From Winogradskyella sp. (lineage in GTDB: Bacteria > Bacteroidota > Bacteroidia > Flavobacteriales > Flavobacteriaceae), in contig JAOEWO010000001.1 of assembly GCA_028383925.1 (NCBI GenBank), forward strand, positions 124,001-188,000: 64,000 nucleotides of DNA. The letters are read 5' to 3'. Shown here one piece after another: positions 55,443 to 64,000 of this stretch (within the stretch, counting starts at the first letter, position 1; each line of letters begins with the position of its first letter). The notes below the pieces were generated by a model. The model was not told the origin of the DNA, made no database searches, and worked only from the letters and a program-made list of their open reading frames with translations. Position numbers and translations under genes: made by a program.

Positions 55443-55877
55443 ATGAAAATATCTATAGGAAATGACCATGCAGGACCAGATTATAAAACTGCTGTTGTAA
55501 AACATTTAGAATCTAAAGGGCATACTATAACTAATTATGGAACCGATACGTTTGATAGTGTCGATTATCCAGACTTTGTACATCCTGTTGCTAAAGATGT
55601 TAATGATAATAAAGTAGATTTTGGTATACTAATTTGTGGTAGTGCAAATGGTGTAGCTATGACGGCTAATAAATACCAAGGTGTTAGAGCTGGTGTATGT
55701 TGGACGAGCGAAATTACTGAATTAACACGTTTACATAATAATGCTAATATTATTTGTATTCCGGCGCGTTTTACATCTATTCCTCAGGCTTTAAAAATGG
55801 TAGACACGTTTTTAGAAACTAAGTTTGAAGGTGGTCGTCATCAAAACCGTGTAGATAAGATTTCTTTATCTTGTTAA
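55443..55877 (+). CDS. rpiB: Ribose-5-phosphate isomerase B
   Basis: A 144-residue RpiB/LacAB family isomerase of the pentose phosphate pathway. It has ISIGNDHAGPDYK at the N-terminus, DYPDFVHPVA, the catalytic Cys in LICGSANGVAM and the NKYQGVRAGVCW segment. It is cytoplasmic. It is the first gene to the right of the candidate oriC and is followed 36 bp later by the ElaA-like gene. Confidence 0.95.
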   Translation: MKISIGNDHAGPDYKTAVVKHLESKGHTITNYGTDTFDSVDYPDFVHPVAKDVNDNKVDFGILICGSANGVAMTANKYQGVRAGVCWTSEITELTRLHNNANIICIPARFTSIPQALKMVDTFLETKFEGGRHQNRVDKISLSC

Positions 55878-55913
55878 AGCACAAGTTAACTACGATCTGT
55901 TAAACTATAGCGT

Positions 55914-56357
55914 ATGTTAGAAATTAAAGTAAAAACATTTAAAGAATTAACCTTAACAGAACTTTATAACATACTTATGTTAAGGAGTGAAGTTTTTGTG
56001 GTTGAGCAAGATTGTGTGTACCAAGATATTGATGGAAAAGACCAAAAAGCACTTCATGTTTTAGGTTATAATAGCGATCAACTTGTGGCTTACACTCGGC
56101 TTTTTAAACCAGGCGATTATTTTAATGAAGCTAGTATAGGTAGAGTAGTAGTGGCACAAAACCAAAGGCAACATAAATTTGGTTACGCTATAATGAAGGC
56201 TTCTATAGATACTATTAATACACATTATAATGAAACGAAAATAAAAATTTCTGCCCAAATGTATCTTAAACGTTTTTATAATAATCTTGAGTTTATAGAA
56301 GTAGGTGAGCAGTACCTTGAAGATAATATACCACACATTGCGATGTTAAAGTCTTAA
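55914..56357 (+). CDS. ElaA-like GNAT acetyltransferase
   Basis: A 147-residue GNAT protein. RSEVFVVEQDCVYQDIDGKD near the start and ASIGRVVV with the acetyl-CoA-binding QRQHKFGYAIM region match the ElaA family. The end RFYNNLEFIEVGEQYLED is typical too. The substrate is unknown. The stop overlaps the stop of the convergent OmpA gene by 4 bp. Confidence 0.88.
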   Translation: MLEIKVKTFKELTLTELYNILMLRSEVFVVEQDCVYQDIDGKDQKALHVLGYNSDQLVAYTRLFKPGDYFNEASIGRVVVAQNQRQHKFGYAIMKASIDTINTHYNETKIKISAQMYLKRFYNNLEFIEVGEQYLEDNIPHIAMLKS

Positions 56358-57190
56358 TCTTTATATATTTTAGTAACTAAAATTTCTACACGCCTGTCGA
56401 GTTCTGGTTCACCACCAAGCGGAAATTTTCGTCTGTTACCTACAAACTTCATTCTAAAGCGACTTACTCCTTTTTTAGCTAAATAATCGTAAACATATTT
56501 AGCTCTAGCTACAGATAAATTACGTTTTTTAGTCTTACGATCCATAGCATCTCTTTCTCCGTGTGTGCAGCAAACATGCCCTTCAATAGTAAAATAAACA
56601 TCTTTACGATCTGCTAATATTTTTGCAATTGTATCTAAAACATTTTTAGAATCTTTAGTAAGATAGCTGTAACCTGTTCTAAATAAGATATTTTCTAACT
56701 GAATTTTATCACCCTCTTTTAATTCACCTTTTAATAAATCTTCAGTAGTAGGTTTTTTTGGTTTTTTTACATCTTTAGGTCTTGGTGGGTTAAAAGGCTC
56801 TACAATAATTTCAACTTTTCTATTAAGTCCTCTTATTTTATTTAGATCATCTTCACGTATAATATTAACTAGTATTTCACCCTTACCATCTACATTGGTA
56901 ATTAAAGATTCGTCAATTTCATTATTAGAGAATACAGATTTTATTTGATCTGCACGCTGTTGAGAGAGTAGTAGGTTATAAGAGTCACTACCTCTGTCAT
57001 CACAAAAGCCATAAATAGAAATTTTTTCTATATCTAAATTTTCAATCTGAGACAAAAATAAGAGAAGTCGGCTGTGCTCAGTTTCAGGAATATCGTATTT
57101 ATCAGTATCAAAATATACTTCATGTTTAACGGCCTGCTGTGTAAAAGCAAGCTGAAAACTAAAACATAATAGAAGTAATACAGATTTCAT
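56354..57190 (-). CDS. Secreted protein with two OmpA-type peptidoglycan-binding domains
   Basis: A 278-residue protein with a signal peptide (LLLCFSFQLAFTQQ) and two OmpA C-terminal-like domains: about 25-130 (VYFDTDKYDIPETEHSRLLL, IYGFCDDRGSDSYNLLLSQQR) and about 165-275 (LFRTGYSYLTKDSKNVLD, IEGHVCCTHGERDAMD, LSVARAKYVYDYL). The Pro/Lys linker lies between them. There is no beta-barrel, so it is probably periplasmic and binds peptidoglycan. The second domain has an adjacent Cys-Cys pair where other members have fewer Cys. Confidence 0.85.
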   Translation of the reverse strand: MKSVLLLLCFSFQLAFTQQAVKHEVYFDTDKYDIPETEHSRLLLFLSQIENLDIEKISIYGFCDDRGSDSYNLLLSQQRADQIKSVFSNNEIDESLITNVDGKGEILVNIIREDDLNKIRGLNRKVEIIVEPFNPPRPKDVKKPKKPTTEDLLKGELKEGDKIQLENILFRTGYSYLTKDSKNVLDTIAKILADRKDVYFTIEGHVCCTHGERDAMDRKTKKRNLSVARAKYVYDYLAKKGVSRFRMKFVGNRRKFPLGGEPELDRRVEILVTKIYKD

Positions 57191-57254
57191 ATAAATACAA
57201 TTTAAAGGGCATTGTTATAAATTATATAATGCTAAATATAGATAATTTTAAGTA

Positions 57255-58889
57255 TTATTTCAAAATACCTGCGTATTGAGACGGATTATTAAGTATTGAA
57301 AGCGCATCTTTAATTTCGGTATTGTTAGCTGTAAAGTACGTATATAAACCTTCGCTGTAGAAATAGCGCTTAATTATTTCGTTAGTTATTAAGATTTCTA
57401 GTTGTGTTTTATTTTTATTAATAGCACTGGTTTTATAATCTTGTAAGGCTGTTATAAGTTTTGTGTATTCTGTATTAATTTCGTTGTTTAATTCTTCTTC
57501 TTTTGCAACTTCAATAGCTATATTAAAGGCTTGTTCTGTTTTAGTTTCAAAATTAAAATTGGTTGTTTTTAAGTAGTTTTTAAAATTTTTAAAGTCAGAA
57601 TCAGATAGTTTAAAAGTTTCTAAATTGTTTACTTTATTTTTATAGTAATAGGCTGTTGCGTAGTTAAAAATTAAATTTTCGTTTATAATAGCTTTTGTAA
57701 TTGGCGTTTGTTTTGATAAGGCAATTTCTACATCTGGTTGTACACCACCACCATCAAAGACAGCTCTACCATTTTTGGTTTTAAAGGCATTATAATTTTC
57801 TTTTTTAGTACGTGTTGCTTTTCCGTTTTTATCTCTATTCCAATAATCTAATGCCTGTATACAACGGCCAGAAGGTGTGTAATATCTAGAAATAGTTATT
57901 TTCATTTGTGTACCGTAGATTAAGGGTTTTGGGCGTTGTACCAAACCTTTACCAAAGCTTCTTGCCCCAACCACCACAGCACGGTCCATGTCTTGTAACG
58001 CACCAGAAACAATCTCACTAGCAGAAGCACTACTACCATCTATTAAAACAACTAAAGGAATTTGTGTATCTACAGCTTCACGTTGCGTATAATACGTTTT
58101 ATTGTATTTTTTAACTTTAGATTTTGTGGTAACCACAAGCTGATCTTTTGGTACAAAAATGTTAGTTACGTTTACAGCTTCGCTAAGTAAACCACCAGGA
58201 TTTCCTCTTAGATCTAATATAAGTTGTGTTGCTCCTTGGTTCTTTAATGCTTTAATTGCACTAATTGTTTCTACTGATGCTTTAGTATTAAATTTTCTAA
58301 GTACAACATAGCCTGTTTTGTCATCTACCATGGCGTAATACGGCACGGCTTTAATTTCTAACGATGCTCTTACAATTTTAGCTGTGTTAGTTTTATTTTG
58401 TCTTTTGTAGGTTACTGTAACTTCTGTACCAGCAGCACCTTGTAGTAAATTTGCAGCATCATCTTTAAAATCTGCGACTATAATATTATCTACTTTAATA
58501 ATTTCATCTCCTGCTTTTAAGCCCGCTTTATCAGCTGCATAGTCTTTGTAAGGCTCAACAATTACTAATTTATCTTTTAGAGTTAATACGCTTGCACCAA
58601 TACCTGTATAATCGCCTGCATTATTAATTCTAGAGGCTTCTACGTCTTGTTCATTATAAAATTGAGTGTAGGGGTCTAAATCGTTTAACATGCTTTTAAT
58701 GGCGGTATCCATTAAATCTCCAGGATTAGTATCATCTACATAATTCATGTTAATTTCTTTAAATAGTGTGGTAAATATTTCTATTTGTTTTGCTATTTCA
58801 AAAAAATTATTTTTAAAAGCTGTGGTACTAAACAATATAATGACAGCGATTACAGGAAAGACTATTTTTTTATGTAGAATTTTTTTCAT
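57255..58889 (-). CDS. S41 family C-terminal processing peptidase
   Basis: A 544-residue protease with an N-terminal membrane or signal segment (IVFPVIAVIILFSTTAF), a PDZ domain (about 90-175, around GIGASVLTLKDKLVIVEP and AGLKAGDEIIKVD) and a tail-specific protease core. The catalytic Ser is in GSSASASEIV and the Lys in SFGKGLVQ. It probably degrades or trims periplasmic proteins. It overlaps rnpA by 4 bp (ATGA), so the two are coupled. Confidence 0.94.
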   Translation of the reverse strand: MKKILHKKIVFPVIAVIILFSTTAFKNNFFEIAKQIEIFTTLFKEINMNYVDDTNPGDLMDTAIKSMLNDLDPYTQFYNEQDVEASRINNAGDYTGIGASVLTLKDKLVIVEPYKDYAADKAGLKAGDEIIKVDNIIVADFKDDAANLLQGAAGTEVTVTYKRQNKTNTAKIVRASLEIKAVPYYAMVDDKTGYVVLRKFNTKASVETISAIKALKNQGATQLILDLRGNPGGLLSEAVNVTNIFVPKDQLVVTTKSKVKKYNKTYYTQREAVDTQIPLVVLIDGSSASASEIVSGALQDMDRAVVVGARSFGKGLVQRPKPLIYGTQMKITISRYYTPSGRCIQALDYWNRDKNGKATRTKKENYNAFKTKNGRAVFDGGGVQPDVEIALSKQTPITKAIINENLIFNYATAYYYKNKVNNLETFKLSDSDFKNFKNYLKTTNFNFETKTEQAFNIAIEVAKEEELNNEINTEYTKLITALQDYKTSAINKNKTQLEILITNEIIKRYFYSEGLYTYFTANNTEIKDALSILNNPSQYAGILK

Positions 58890-59266
58890 GTTTGAGATGT
58901 TTTGGCAATAAATTTTTCGAATAACGATTTCATATTCGTGTTTAATTTATCAAAAGTTGTTACCTCTTTACTAAGGTACAAAATCATAAACGTATAAGAT
59001 GCTGAACTATTGTTAAAATACAATGGTTTGTTTAATCTGTAAGCTTCTCTTAGTAGGCGTTTTATTCGGTTTCTAGAAACGGCAGTCTTATGAAGTCGTT
59101 TACTAACAGAAACGCCTGTTTTTAGCGTACTGCCATCTTCAAAATTCGTTTTAAGATAAATAAGTTTTAGCGGAAATGCCGTTACCGCTTTCCCCTCAGT
59201 AAAAAGTTGCTCTATATCCTTTTTACTTTTTAATTTATCTTTTTTTGAATAGCTGAAGTTCATCAT
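58886..59266 (-). CDS. rnpA: Ribonuclease P protein component
   Basis: A 126-residue basic protein from the ATG at 59266 (59263 is also possible; the frame could extend to 59287, but the extra residues do not fit). The RNR motif is SRNRIKRLLREAYR, and the N-terminus starts with the usual FSYSKKDKLKSKKDIEQLF. It assists the RNase P RNA in tRNA 5' processing. In many bacteria rnpA is next to rpmH and dnaA near the origin; here it is instead joined to an S41 peptidase gene. Confidence 0.93.
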   Translation of the reverse strand: MMNFSYSKKDKLKSKKDIEQLFTEGKAVTAFPLKLIYLKTNFEDGSTLKTGVSVSKRLHKTAVSRNRIKRLLREAYRLNKPLYFNNSSASYTFMILYLSKEVTTFDKLNTNMKSLFEKFIAKTSQT

Positions 59267-59445
59267 TAATTTAGTGTGTAAACACATATAGAAACGACTG
59301 TATAAAAAGTAATATTCTCTGTCGTTTTACCCATAGTTTTAAAAATTAAACACTGAATTACAATGCGTTTAACTATGTTTAATACAACAGATTTAAAGAA
59401 TTATACCTTTTATACAGCCGCTTACTAAAATTATGTTGTGAGCGT

Positions 59446-61248
59446 TTACTCTTTTGTAAACGTATTATTATCTCGTTTTACATCTGCCATCATTTGTGAG
59501 GCATCAATTTCTACAGATTTAACTGCTTTAGTTGTCTCAAAACTGTATGTTGGCATTGCCCAAGCCCAATCTGCAATTACTGTAGCTAAGGTTGGTTTTT
59601 CTCCACGCATCATTTGTAACGGAATGTAAAAATCTTCTGTTGTACCATCTGTATAAGTTACTAAAAGATCTATTGGTATTGGCATTAAACCAATACGCTC
59701 TAAAGTAATAGTGTTTTGTTCAACAGATTTTACAGCATAGTCAATAGTATTTGTGGTTTGTGCAAAATCAATTAAATACCAGTCTAATTCAAAGTCTGTT
59801 ATACGTTCAGCTGTTCTTACAATATCTAAAGGTTTAGGATGTTTAAAGGCAAAATCTTCAAAGTATTTTTTGATGGTTTTGTTTAAGTTATCTTCTCCAA
59901 TAATGTAACCTAATTGTGCTATAAATACAGCCCCTTTACTGTAGGCTGCGGCACCATAGGCCTGATTGTATGTATAACGGTCTGCATGCGTTGTTAATGG
60001 TTGCTCTACACCAGACGTTGCTAAAGCTATATAACCTCTGTAAGAACCAGTTAATGGGTTTTCTCTCTTTTCTTCTCTAAGTGCATTCATTGCTAAAGTA
60101 GAAATATAACTTGTAAAACCTTCATCCATCCACTCGTGCTTAGCTTCGTTTGTAGCTAATAAAAACTGAAACCAAGTGTGTGCTAACTCGTGAGCTGTTA
60201 CACCTAACAAACTACCGTAACTACGTTGACCTGTAATTAAGGTAGACATGGCATATTCCATACCACCATCACCACCTTGTATTACCGAATATTGGTCGTA
60301 AGGGTATTTACCAACATTTTCGCTAAAAAACTCCATAAGTTTAGCGGTATCTGGTTGTAGTTTTTTCCAGCTATTTAGATATTTTTGTTCTAAATCTTTT
60401 TTATAGTAGAAGTTTAATAGTGGTCCGTTAGGGACTTGAAACGTATCGTGAATAAAATCAGGGTCTGCAGCCCAAGTAAAATCGTGTACTTTAGGGGCTT
60501 TATAGTGTAATGTCTTTTTTCCTTTTTTAGCTTTTTCTTCACTTTGAAGATAACCTGTACCACCAACAACATAGTCTTTATCTATGGTTAGTTTTATATC
60601 AAAATCTCCCCAAACACTATGAAATTCTCTTCCAATATAAGGGTCTGCATGCCAGCCTTCAAAATCGTATTCTGCCATTTTAGGGTACCATTGCGTCATA
60701 GATAAAGCTACACCTTCTTTATTGTCTCTACCAGAACGTCTAATTTGTTTTGGTACCTGAGCGTTAAAAACCATGTCAAACGTTACTTTTTCTCCGGGCT
60801 GAATTGGTTGTGCCAGTTTTACTTCTAAAACCGTACCTACAGTTTCGTAAGAAATAGTAGTTCCGTTTTGTTTTAAAGAATTTACTTTAATGTAACCAAT
60901 TTCGTTAGGTGCAAGTTTGCTTATACGGTCACCAACTCTAGGATCTGGATCTTGTATGGTACGCGAACGTACATCCATTTCGCTTCCAGGCTGAAACGCA
61001 TTAAAATACAAGTGATAATACACACGGTTTAATACATCTGGCGAGTTATTTGTATAGACCAATTTCTGTACGCCGTTATATTGATATGAATTAACATCCA
61101 TATCAATTTCCATAGAGTAATCTACGTGCTGTTGCCAATAACCGTTAGGTTTTACATCAACTTTTTTGTCATTTTGAAGTCCTTTTTCTGTTGCACTACA
61201 AGAGAATACAAAAGCAACTAATGCTATATTTAATAATAATTTTTTCAT
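59446..61248 (-). CDS. M1 family metallopeptidase, lipoprotein
   Basis: A 600-residue zinc aminopeptidase-like enzyme. The lipobox ends at Cys 17 (VFSC). The zinc site is HELAH (353-357) with the third ligand Glu 376 in HEWMDEGFTS; the substrate motif is GGMEYAM (328-334) in place of GAMEN. It is anchored in a membrane and probably acts on peptides outside the cytoplasm. The gap to the S8 gene is 2 bp, so the two are in one operon. Confidence 0.93.
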   Translation of the reverse strand: MKKLLLNIALVAFVFSCSATEKGLQNDKKVDVKPNGYWQQHVDYSMEIDMDVNSYQYNGVQKLVYTNNSPDVLNRVYYHLYFNAFQPGSEMDVRSRTIQDPDPRVGDRISKLAPNEIGYIKVNSLKQNGTTISYETVGTVLEVKLAQPIQPGEKVTFDMVFNAQVPKQIRRSGRDNKEGVALSMTQWYPKMAEYDFEGWHADPYIGREFHSVWGDFDIKLTIDKDYVVGGTGYLQSEEKAKKGKKTLHYKAPKVHDFTWAADPDFIHDTFQVPNGPLLNFYYKKDLEQKYLNSWKKLQPDTAKLMEFFSENVGKYPYDQYSVIQGGDGGMEYAMSTLITGQRSYGSLLGVTAHELAHTWFQFLLATNEAKHEWMDEGFTSYISTLAMNALREEKRENPLTGSYRGYIALATSGVEQPLTTHADRYTYNQAYGAAAYSKGAVFIAQLGYIIGEDNLNKTIKKYFEDFAFKHPKPLDIVRTAERITDFELDWYLIDFAQTTNTIDYAVKSVEQNTITLERIGLMPIPIDLLVTYTDGTTEDFYIPLQMMRGEKPTLATVIADWAWAMPTYSFETTKAVKSVEIDASQMMADVKRDNNTFTKE

Positions 61249-61250
61249 TT

Positions 61251-62843
61251 TTATTTAATTTTTGAAGCCATAATTAAAGCGTTATAAGCATTGGCTATTT
61301 TACCAGATTTAGATAAATCTGAAAATGGTGCAATATTAGAAGCGTCACCACCAACGACTACTTTTGTGTTTAATGGTAAGCCCGAATCTAAAATAACTTG
61401 TTTTACTTGTGCAGCTGTTAAGTTAGGATATTGTGAGCGTACTAATGCTACAATACCAGCTACACCTGGTGCAGCCATAGAAGTTCCTCCTTTAGAGTCG
61501 TATTCGTTTTCTGGTGTTGTAGAGTAAATTTCAGAACCTGGTGCAAAAATATCAACATTTTGTTTTCCGTAATTAGAAAACCCAGAAACCATTTTAGAAC
61601 CATATTTTGGTGCTAAAGAACCAACTCTAATATATGTATTAGATACTTCTACGTAGTTAACATTATCATCAGGAAAATTAGGCTCTACATCTACATTTTC
61701 ACTAGAGTTACCAGCGGCATGTACAAATATCACATCATTATCAGACGCATATTTAATTGCGTCTCTTACCCATTCTGCGTGTGGTGAAAACGATTTACCA
61801 AAACTTCCGTTAATTACTGATGCACCATTATCTACAGCGTAACGAATAGCCAATGCAATGTCTTTATCATACTCATCACCATTAGGTACGGCTCTAATAG
61901 ACATAATTTCTACATTATTAGCAACACCGTTTGCTCCTTTACCGTTGTTGCGTTCTGCAGCAATAATACCAGCAACGTGTGTGCCATGAGATTCAGACTT
62001 CTTTACTGGTTTTACATTACCGTTTCCGTAACCAGTATCAGAAATATCGTTAATATCATCTCCAGTTTTACGGCCAGAAAAGTCTTTATTTAAATTGGTG
62101 TTTAGACGTTCTGCAAATTGAGTTGCGTATTCTGTAACATCTTCTAAAGTAAGACCTCTGTCATATAAAAATAACTGCACATTTTTTGCTTGGCTAAGCG
62201 CTTCGTCATCAGACTTAATTTTAATAACGTCTTCTTTAGTGTAGTCTTCTTTTCCGAAGTGTTTTTTTAAAGCTGCTTTTGCAGGTATAATTTGCTGAAG
62301 TAAACCATCAATATTTTGTTTGGTTTGAAGCGTTTCTTGTGTTTCTTTTTCTAATAATGCTTTTGCTTCTTCAAATCTAGGGTTAGAAGTGTCACCACTA
62401 GCAAGAAGTCTTACATATTCTAGTTGCTCATCGTAAGTATCACCTAAAAAATTCCAACCATTAATGTCATCAATGTAACCATTGTTATCATCATCTTTAC
62501 CGTTATTAGGAATCTCACCTTTGTTAGTCCAAAGCACTCCGTCTAAATCTTCGTGGTCTATATCTATACCAGAGTCAATAACAGCAACAATAACTTTCTT
62601 TCCTTTTTTTCCTTTAATTATTTCGGCGTAAGCTCTGTCTACAGCCATACCTGGAATGGTATCATTTTGAAGATCTAAATGACCCCAATTATTTTTTTCA
62701 GCTTCTGTTAATTCTGTTATTTTTAAAGGAGACGTATCAATGTTCTCAATAGGTGTTGTAATTATGTCTGCTGTTGCACCACAACCTAAAAATAAGGTTG
62801 CTGAAATTCCTAAATAACCAATTAGTCTGTAATTAAGTTTCAT
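61251..62843 (-). CDS. S8 family subtilisin-like serine peptidase, lipoprotein
   Basis: A 530-residue protease. The lipobox ends at Cys 21 (FLGC). The catalytic triad is seen in VAVIDSGID (Asp 90), SHGTHVAG (His 286) and GGTSMAAPG (Ser 455), with the oxyanion Asn in HAAGNS. About 195 residues separate Asp and His, far more than in classical subtilisin; the insert (about 135-270) is charged and helical. It is part of the run MBL hydrolase, S8, M1. Confidence 0.95.
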   Translation of the reverse strand: MKLNYRLIGYLGISATLFLGCGATADIITTPIENIDTSPLKITELTEAEKNNWGHLDLQNDTIPGMAVDRAYAEIIKGKKGKKVIVAVIDSGIDIDHEDLDGVLWTNKGEIPNNGKDDDNNGYIDDINGWNFLGDTYDEQLEYVRLLASGDTSNPRFEEAKALLEKETQETLQTKQNIDGLLQQIIPAKAALKKHFGKEDYTKEDVIKIKSDDEALSQAKNVQLFLYDRGLTLEDVTEYATQFAERLNTNLNKDFSGRKTGDDINDISDTGYGNGNVKPVKKSESHGTHVAGIIAAERNNGKGANGVANNVEIMSIRAVPNGDEYDKDIALAIRYAVDNGASVINGSFGKSFSPHAEWVRDAIKYASDNDVIFVHAAGNSSENVDVEPNFPDDNVNYVEVSNTYIRVGSLAPKYGSKMVSGFSNYGKQNVDIFAPGSEIYSTTPENEYDSKGGTSMAAPGVAGIVALVRSQYPNLTAAQVKQVILDSGLPLNTKVVVGGDASNIAPFSDLSKSGKIANAYNALIMASKIK

Positions 62844-62860
62844 ATTAGATTAGTGTTTGT

Positions 62861-63721
62861 TTAATTAAATATTGTGTTACATGTATATGTTTCGTTAAGT
62901 CGAACACCTTTTTCTGTATGCTTTACGGTAATAATTTCGTTGTGAGCATCGTGTTCTAAAAACAGATAATAATTGTTATCTGCTGCGAGTTTCAAAAATA
63001 ACTCTTTTTCGTCTAGTGTTAGCAAGGGTCTTGTATCGTAACCCATAACAAAAGGTATTGGTAAGTGTCCTGCTGTTGGTAAAAGATCTGCCATAAAACA
63101 AATGGTATTTCCTTTGTAATTTATCATCGGAATCATTTGCTTCTCGGTATGTCCATTTGCATAGAAAATATCAAAACCTAGGGCAGAATTTTTTAAAATA
63201 TGTTGCTCTGGTACGGCTGTAAATTTTAGCTGACCACTTTCTTCCATGGGCAAAATATTTTCTTTTAAAAAAGAAGCAACCTCTCTACGGTTGGGTTCTA
63301 TAGCCCATTGCCAATGGTTTTTGTTACTCCAAAAATGTGCGTTTTTAAAAGCAGTTTCGTAACCTGTTTTGTCTTTGTTCCATTGTACACTACCACCACA
63401 ATGATCAAAATGCAGGTGAGTCATAAACACATCTGTAATATCATTGCGATGAAAACCGTGAGCGGCAAGAGAAGTGTCTAAAGTATTATTTCCCCAAAGA
63501 AAATAATAGCCATAAAACTTATCGCTCTGCTTGTTGCCCATACCAGTGTCTATTAAAATAAGGCGATTGCCGTCTTCAATAAGCAAACAGCGTGCCGCAA
63601 TATCTATCATGTTATTGCTATCTGCTGGGTTTGTTCTGGTCCATAAAGATTTTGGCACAACACCAAACATGGCTCCACCATCGAGTTTAAAATTACCTGC
63701 GTTTATTGGGTATAGTTTCAT
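62861..63721 (-). CDS. MBL-fold metallo-hydrolase
   Basis: A 286-residue protein. The metal-binding motif THLHFDHCGG (H-x-H-x-D-H) and the further ligands in NGHTEKQM (His) and FMADLLPTAGH (Asp) are intact. The layout resembles the AHL-lactonase-like and related hydrolases of the MBL superfamily, but the substrate cannot be told. There is no signal peptide. It leads the run with the two peptidases. Confidence 0.9.
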   Translation of the reverse strand: MKLYPINAGNFKLDGGAMFGVVPKSLWTRTNPADSNNMIDIAARCLLIEDGNRLILIDTGMGNKQSDKFYGYYFLWGNNTLDTSLAAHGFHRNDITDVFMTHLHFDHCGGSVQWNKDKTGYETAFKNAHFWSNKNHWQWAIEPNRREVASFLKENILPMEESGQLKFTAVPEQHILKNSALGFDIFYANGHTEKQMIPMINYKGNTICFMADLLPTAGHLPIPFVMGYDTRPLLTLDEKELFLKLAADNNYYLFLEHDAHNEIITVKHTEKGVRLNETYTCNTIFN

Positions 63722-63784
63722 AAGAGATGCAAATTAAGAAAATAGGCGCAATTAGATAAATTCCTTTAGATTTTATTAAGACAT

Positions 63785-63814
63785 TTTGCATTGTTAAAAA
63801 AATGCCTACTTTCG
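63785..63814 (+). promoter_or_regulatory. Candidate promoter for the permease gene
   Basis: A -33 TTTG (63785-63788), an 18-bp spacer and TACTTTCG (63807-63814), one mismatch from TAnnTTTG. The start codon at 63832 is 17 bp downstream. Confidence 0.45.
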
Positions 63815-63831
63815 AATTAAATTAATAGCAT

Positions 63832-64000
63832 TTGAAGACCCTAAAACGCAGTATTTCTCTTACATCAGCAATAGCAATTAGTATTGGTGGTATGTTAGGT
63901 AGTGGTATTTTTGTATTACCAGGTATTGCAGCCGCAAAAACAGGTTCTTCTATTTGGTTAGCTTACTTATTAGCAGCCATTTGTATTCTGCCTGCAGCAT
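63832..64000 (+). CDS. APC-superfamily amino-acid permease (partial, runs off the right edge)
   Basis: A TTG at 63832 opens a frame that stays open to the end of the window. It begins MKTLKRSISLTSAIAISIGG, then MLGSGIFVLPGIAAAKTG, the first membrane helix and Gly-rich substrate loop of APC-family permeases (GxxxGSGIF). It then enters the second membrane helix. Only about 56 residues are present. TTG was chosen because it fits the family start and the promoter just upstream. Confidence 0.82.
   Translation, partial: MKTLKRSISLTSAIAISIGGMLGSGIFVLPGIAAAKTGSSIWLAYLLAAICILPAA

Noticed and set aside
1..64000. Prophage, insertion sequence, CRISPR or toxin-antitoxin system
   Set aside because: No transposase, integrase, phage structural gene, regular repeat-spacer array or small paired genes of that type were seen.

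Overview
The window is an AT-rich chromosomal segment from a member of the Bacteroidota, most likely the family Flavobacteriaceae (genus not determinable). This rests on Bacteroidota-type promoters (TTTG or TTG, about 19 bp, TAnnTTTG) that can be read ahead of several genes, and on gene families and gene order typical of marine flavobacteria (DUF4175, DUF4837, GH3, M23, TatA, a tRNA-Cys without encoded CCA). No phage, insertion sequence, CRISPR array or rRNA operon was seen.

Region 1 (about 1-23 kb) is a Wzx/Wzy-type surface polysaccharide locus, almost all on the minus strand. In transcription order it carries a chain-length (Wzz-like) protein, dTDP-L-rhamnose genes (rfbB, rfbA, rfbC, rfbD), GDP-L-fucose genes (gmd, fcl), a PAPS module (cysQ, a duplicated DUF2061 protein, cysC, cysD, cysN), UDP-ManNAcA genes (wecB, wecC), a small lipoprotein, a flippase, an acetyltransferase, Wzy-like membrane proteins, a GT4 glycosyltransferase, a heparinase II/III-like lipoprotein and a WecG-type glycosyltransferase. 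One Wzy/ligase-like gene lies on the plus strand inside this run. The product is inferred to be an acidic polymer with rhamnose, fucose and ManNAcA that may be acetylated and sulfated. rfbA is broken by a one-base deletion as given.

Region 2 (about 23-41 kb) is conserved core: a DUF6909-like protein with a nucleoside-phosphorylase-like C-terminus, GH3, an M23 peptidase, tatA, DUF4837, mltD, pgk, holB, an OmpH-like protein, a methyltransferase, mnmG, ybeY and a very large DUF4175 protein. Two perfect parS sites flank mnmG.

Region 3 (about 41-54.6 kb) mixes an AlkB-type monooxygenase, gltX, an SPFH protein, glnS, folB, tRNA-Cys, a LysE exporter, small envelope proteins and rnr. Two genes here are each interrupted by an in-frame TAA followed by a coding-like in-frame tail. 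rnr carries an in-frame palindromic repeat of a kind scattered in flavobacterial genomes.

Region 4 (54.6-64 kb) opens with an 857-bp gene-free, very AT-rich tract between divergent rnr and rpiB. It is rich in DnaA-box-like 9-mers and palindromes and is a candidate oriC, in keeping with the nearby parS sites, mnmG and rnpA. It continues with rpiB, an ElaA-like acetyltransferase, a two-domain OmpA protein, an S41 peptidase, rnpA, M1 and S8 peptidases, an MBL-fold hydrolase and the start of an amino-acid permease.
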